NCBI GenBank assembly: GCA_964455095.1 | Contig: CAYVUV010000107.1 | Span: forward strand, 1-30,813 | Source of the DNA: CAYVUV01 sp964455095 | GTDB lineage: Bacteria > Desulfobacterota > Binatia > HRBIN30 > CADEER01 | Direction of reading: 5' to 3' | DNA length: 30,813 nt | Part shown: positions 28,036 to 30,813 of the stretch, piece by piece | How the letters are laid out: each line of letters opens with the position of its first letter | Position numbering within the stretch: position 1 is the first letter of the stretch | Translations under genes and position numbers: made by a program | The notes under the pieces: generated by a model | Told to the model about the DNA's origin: nothing | What the model saw: the letters and a program-made list of their open reading frames with translations, nothing else | Databases searched by the model: none

Positions 28036-28054
28036 CCGGGCCGCGCGGGCCCGG
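28036..28054. terminator. GC-rich hairpin between convergent lptE and rpsT
   Basis: CCGGGCC (28036-28042) and GGCCCGG (28048-28054) form a perfect 7-bp stem with a 5-nt loop in the 41-nt gap between two convergent genes. Neither strand has a T-tract after it. It may serve as a shared weak terminator. Confidence 0.35.
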
Positions 28055-28074
28055 GCGGCGGGGAGCCGCAGGGC

Positions 28075-28353
28075 CTAGCTGGCGGAGGCCTTGAGGCCGG
28101 CGACGTGCTTGCTGAGACGGGAGATGGAGCGCGAAGCGGCGTTGCGGTGGATCACGCCCTTGCTCTTCGCCTTGCTGATCTCTTTGATGGCGACGCGCAG
28201 CTGGGCCTCGGCCGTGGGCAGATCCTTACCCGACACGGCCTCGCGCAGCTTGCGCACGTCAGTGCGCACGCGCGACTCGATGGCGCGATTGCGGGCGCGA
28301 CGCTTCAGGCTCTGGCGATGCCGTTTGACGGCAGATGGATGACGTGTAGGCAA
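28075..28353 (-). CDS. rpsT: 30S ribosomal protein S20
   Basis: 92 residues, an all-helical primary 16S rRNA-binding protein. It begins MPTRHPSAVKRHRQSLKR from a TTG codon. GGAGG (28361-28365) is 7 nt upstream, and family proteins start at this point, so the longer frame to 28392 is rejected. Later segments NRAIESRVRTDVRKLREAV and GVIHRNAASRSISRLSKHV are typical. It is the only minus-strand gene between leuS and mazG and has its own promoter. A non-ATG start in rpsT is known from E. coli (UUG), where it takes part in feedback control. Confidence 0.94.
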   Translation of the reverse strand: MPTRHPSAVKRHRQSLKRRARNRAIESRVRTDVRKLREAVSGKDLPTAEAQLRVAIKEISKAKSKGVIHRNAASRSISRLSKHVAGLKASAS

Positions 28354-28382
28354 GGTACTTCCTCCCGGTTGGCGAAACGTCT

Positions 28383-28411
28383 TAGCTACCACCCCACCCG
28401 GCCCGGGTCAA
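28383..28411 (-). promoter_or_regulatory. rpsT promoter
   Basis: On the minus strand, -35 TTGACC (28406-28411) and -10 TAGCTA (28383-28388) are exactly 17 nt apart, and the -10 is preceded by TGG (extended -10). This is the best sigma-70-type promoter I see in the window. The -35 lies only 10 bp from the murJ start codon on the other strand. Confidence 0.7.
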
Positions 28412-28421
28412 TCCAGCCGCA

Positions 28422-30065
28422 ATGAGCGAGAACCGCGACATTGCCCGCGCCGCCGGCGTGGTCGGCGTCCTGACCCTGGGCAGCCGCATCGCCGGACTCA
28501 TGCGGGACGTCGTCATCGGCTATGCCTTCGGCACCGGCGTGGCTGCCGATGCGTTTTTCGTCGCCTTTCGCATCCCCAACCTGTTGCGGCGCTTCGTGGC
28601 CGAGGGCGCCATGAGCGCCGCATTTGTGCCGGTGTTCTCCGAGTACATGGCCCAGCGCGGCTGGCCCGACACGGTGCGCGCCGTGCGTGCGGTCGGCACG
28701 ATGCTCGCCGTGATCCTGACCCTGCTGACTGCGTTCGGCGTGCTGCTGGCGCCGCTGTGGGTGGGGATATTCGCCCCCGGGTTCGCGGCGGATCCAGACA
28801 AGCTCCGACTGACGGCGCATCTCACCGCAACGCTGTTTCCGTACGTTTTTCTGGTCAGCATGACGGCGCTGTTCGGCGGCCTGCTCAACGTCTTGCGCCA
28901 TTTCACCGCGCCGGCGCTGTCCCCCGTGCTGCTCAATCTGTCGATGGTCGCGGCGGCGCTGCTCGTGGCGCCGCGGCTGGCGACGCCGATCTACGCGCTG
29001 GCGTGGGGGGTCCTGGTCGGGGGGGTGTTGCAGGTGACCCTGCAGCTCGTTCCATTGCTCCGCCGCGGTTTCAGCCTGCAGCCGCTGTGGGCGCCCCGCC
29101 ATCCAGCTGTCCGACGGGTGGTTCGACTGATGGCGCCGACCCTGTTTGGCGCCGCTGTTTACCAGATCAATCTGCTGATGAGCACGGTGCTCGCTTCGGC
29201 GTTGCCGGCCGGGAGCGTGTCCTATCTCTGGTACGCCGACCGCGTCTTCGAGTTCCCGCTCGGCATTTTCGCCGTGTCGCTCGGCACGGCCGCGCTGCCG
29301 AGCTTCGCCACCCAGGCCGCTCGCGGCGCGTATGGCGAGATGCGCCACAGCCTGAGCTTCGCCATGCGGCTCAACAGCTTCATCGCGGTACCGGCCACCG
29401 TGGGGCTGATTCTGTTGGCGCGGCCAATCGTCACGGTGCTGTTTGAGCGCGGCGCGTTCGGCGCGGCCGAGGTCGAACGCACCGCGGCCGCGCTGATCGC
29501 CTTCTCCCTCGCCCTGTGGCCGGTGTCGATGGCACGCACCCTGGTGCCGGCATTCTATGCCACCGGCGACACGCGCACGCCGATGCTGGCCGGCGTGGCG
29601 ACGTTTGTGGCCAGCTTCCTGTTCAGCCTCATGCTCATGGGACCGGTGACCGCCGGTGACGGCTCGCGCCTGCTCGGCGCCATCGCGTGGGCGACCGACC
29701 ATTTGGGTATCGTGGACCTTCGCCACGCGGGGCTCGCCCTGGCGACGTCGCTGGCGGCCGTGGTGAACATGGTGTTGCTGGGCTCCGTCCTGGCGCGGCG
29801 CCTGGGCGGCCTCGAGGGCAGGGCTGTTGCGGCCTCGCTCGGGCGCAGTGTGCTCGCCACGGTGGTCATGGGCACGGCGGTATCTGCCGTCGGACAGCTG
29901 GGCGGGTGGGGAACCGGGGCACTGGCCGACGCCGGCTTGTTGGCGGCGACCATAGCCGTCGGCGGGGTCGCGTTCGCGGCCAGCGCCTGGTTCCTGGGCG
30001 GACCCGAGATCGACGCCCTGCGCCGTGGCCTGAGCTCGTTGACCGCCCGTCTGCCGGCTGCCTGA
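28422..30065 (+). CDS. murJ: Lipid II flippase MurJ
   Basis: 547 residues, an integral inner-membrane protein of the MOP superfamily that flips lipid II for peptidoglycan synthesis. It starts MSENRDIARAAGVVGVLTLG, with the conserved SRIAGLMRDVVIGYAFG and AFFVAFRIPNLLRRFVAEGAMSAAFVPVF-type segments. About 14 hydrophobic helices follow, including LPSFATQAARG in the middle, and a GDTRTPM loop. No SD is visible before the ATG. The open frame, conserved start and length are standard. Its stop is 6 bp from the convergent mazG stop. Confidence 0.95.
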   Translation: MSENRDIARAAGVVGVLTLGSRIAGLMRDVVIGYAFGTGVAADAFFVAFRIPNLLRRFVAEGAMSAAFVPVFSEYMAQRGWPDTVRAVRAVGTMLAVILTLLTAFGVLLAPLWVGIFAPGFAADPDKLRLTAHLTATLFPYVFLVSMTALFGGLLNVLRHFTAPALSPVLLNLSMVAAALLVAPRLATPIYALAWGVLVGGVLQVTLQLVPLLRRGFSLQPLWAPRHPAVRRVVRLMAPTLFGAAVYQINLLMSTVLASALPAGSVSYLWYADRVFEFPLGIFAVSLGTAALPSFATQAARGAYGEMRHSLSFAMRLNSFIAVPATVGLILLARPIVTVLFERGAFGAAEVERTAAALIAFSLALWPVSMARTLVPAFYATGDTRTPMLAGVATFVASFLFSLMLMGPVTAGDGSRLLGAIAWATDHLGIVDLRHAGLALATSLAAVVNMVLLGSVLARRLGGLEGRAVAASLGRSVLATVVMGTAVSAVGQLGGWGTGALADAGLLAATIAVGGVAFAASAWFLGGPEIDALRRGLSSLTARLPAA

Positions 30066-30071
30066 GCCGGG

Positions 30072-30813
30072 TCAGCCGCGGCGCTTGGCTTGTTGCCAGA
30101 GCGCGTCGAGCTCGTCGGCGGACGCGTCGCGCACGTCGCGCTGCTGGGCCGTAAGCTGCGCCTCGAGGTAGTGGAAGCGCTCGATGAAGCGGTCGGTGGC
30201 GCCGCGCAGGGCGTCCTCGGCCGTGCCGCGCAGATGGCGTCCCAGCGAGGTGCCGGCGAAGAGCAGGTCGCCGAGCTCGGCCAGCGCCGCCTCGCGGTCC
30301 TCGGCATGCAGCGCCGCTTCGAGCTCGTCCAGCTCTTCGCGCAGCTTGGCGACGACGCCCGCGGTGTCGGGCCAATCGAACCCGACGTGGGCCGCCTTTT
30401 CGCCCACGCGCTGGGCCCGTAGCAGCGCCGGCATGGCGCGCGGTACGCCGGCGAGGGCCGAGCTGTCCTCGGACCCCTGGCGCTCTTCCGCCTTGATGCG
30501 CGACCAATTGCGCAGCACCTCGTCGGCGCCGCTGACCTGGGTGTCGCTGAACACGTGTGGGTGGCGTCGCACCATCTTTTCGCTGATGCCGCGCACGACG
30601 TCCGCGATGGTGAAGCGCTTGTCTTCGGCCGCCATCTCGGCGTGAAAGACGATCTGCAGCAGCAGATCGCCAAGCTCGGCGCACAGCTCGCGGTCGTCGC
30701 GCGCATCGATCGCCTCGGCGACTTCGTGCGCCTCCTCGATCAGGTACTGCTTGATCGAGGCGTGCGTCTGCTCGCGGTCCCACGGACAACCGCCCGGGGC
30801 GCGCAGCCGGTGC
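30072..30813 (-). CDS. mazG: Nucleoside triphosphate pyrophosphohydrolase MazG (5' end outside window)
   Basis: About 246 residues are visible. The N-terminus lies beyond the right edge: the frame stays open to 30812 and reads HRLRAPGGCPWDREQTHASI, a few residues inside the usual start. The first MazG domain has the Mg-binding EEAHE ... ELGDLLLQ pattern (E-E-x-x-E then E-x-x-D) and IVFHAEMAA, followed by RHPHVF. The second MazG domain has ELDELEAALHAEDREAALAELGDLLF-type helices. MazG hydrolyses (d)NTPs, probably cleaning aberrant nucleotides and affecting ppGpp level. An internal ATG at 30635 is not the start, because the first catalytic motif lies upstream of it. Confidence 0.94.
   Translation of the reverse strand, partial: HRLRAPGGCPWDREQTHASIKQYLIEEAHEVAEAIDARDDRELCAELGDLLLQIVFHAEMAAEDKRFTIADVVRGISEKMVRRHPHVFSDTQVSGADEVLRNWSRIKAEERQGSEDSSALAGVPRAMPALLRAQRVGEKAAHVGFDWPDTAGVVAKLREELDELEAALHAEDREAALAELGDLLFAGTSLGRHLRGTAEDALRGATDRFIERFHYLEAQLTAQQRDVRDASADELDALWQQAKRRG

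Noticed and set aside
28036..28054. A proper bidirectional rho-independent terminator
   Set aside because: The hairpin is perfect but neither side has a run of Ts; kept only as a low-confidence feature.
30072..30635. A complete 187-residue MazG starting at ATG 30635
   Set aside because: The frame continues upstream to the window edge and encodes the first MazG catalytic motif, so the gene is truncated by the window rather than short.

Overview
The window is a compact, high-GC bacterial chromosome segment made almost entirely of core genes. The organism is Gram-negative: it encodes LptE (LPS export) and two other lipobox lipoproteins. The order rimP-nusA-rnpM-infB-ylxP-rbfA-truB-rpsO-pnp-M16 peptidase-dut, followed by PurS/PurQ/short PurL and then nrdR-ribD-ribBA-ribH-nusB-leuS-lptE-rpsT-murJ-mazG, is typical of deltaproteobacterial lineages in the broad sense (Desulfobacterota, Myxococcota, Binatota-like). 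I cannot place it more precisely from sequence alone. I see no phage, IS, CRISPR array, tRNA or rRNA.

Left arm (1-4150, minus strand): a four-gene operon, comF, a SAM methyltransferase, and two tandem lipoproteins with PQQ-like beta-propellers. A zinc-ribbon protein of unknown function diverges from comF at 4154. The two start sites have back-to-back promoters that predict leaderless mRNAs. Next come a 59-residue single-pass membrane protein and greA.

Centre (5315-16234, plus): a leader with a strong intrinsic terminator 7 nt before rimP, then the translation/RNA cluster rimP, nusA, rnpM, infB, ylxP, rbfA, truB, rpsO, pnp, then an M16 protease and dut. Most neighbours overlap or nearly abut, so they are probably co-transcribed. 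rpsO and pnp each have a structured leader that could support autoregulation.

Right arm (16235-30813): purS-purQ-purL-purF (the FGAM synthase complex and the first committed step of purine synthesis) follow a leader with mutually exclusive repeats. They run into nrdR, ribD, ribBA, ribH and nusB, then leuS and lptE. rpsT is on the minus strand, murJ on plus, and mazG on minus, running off the right edge.

The most notable observation is that the RibB half of the ribBA fusion has lost essentially every catalytic residue of DHBP synthase, while the RibA half is intact. The same cluster also lacks riboflavin synthase. The other points of interest are regulatory: the leaders of rimP, pnp, purS, greA and rpsO, and the leaderless promoter pair.
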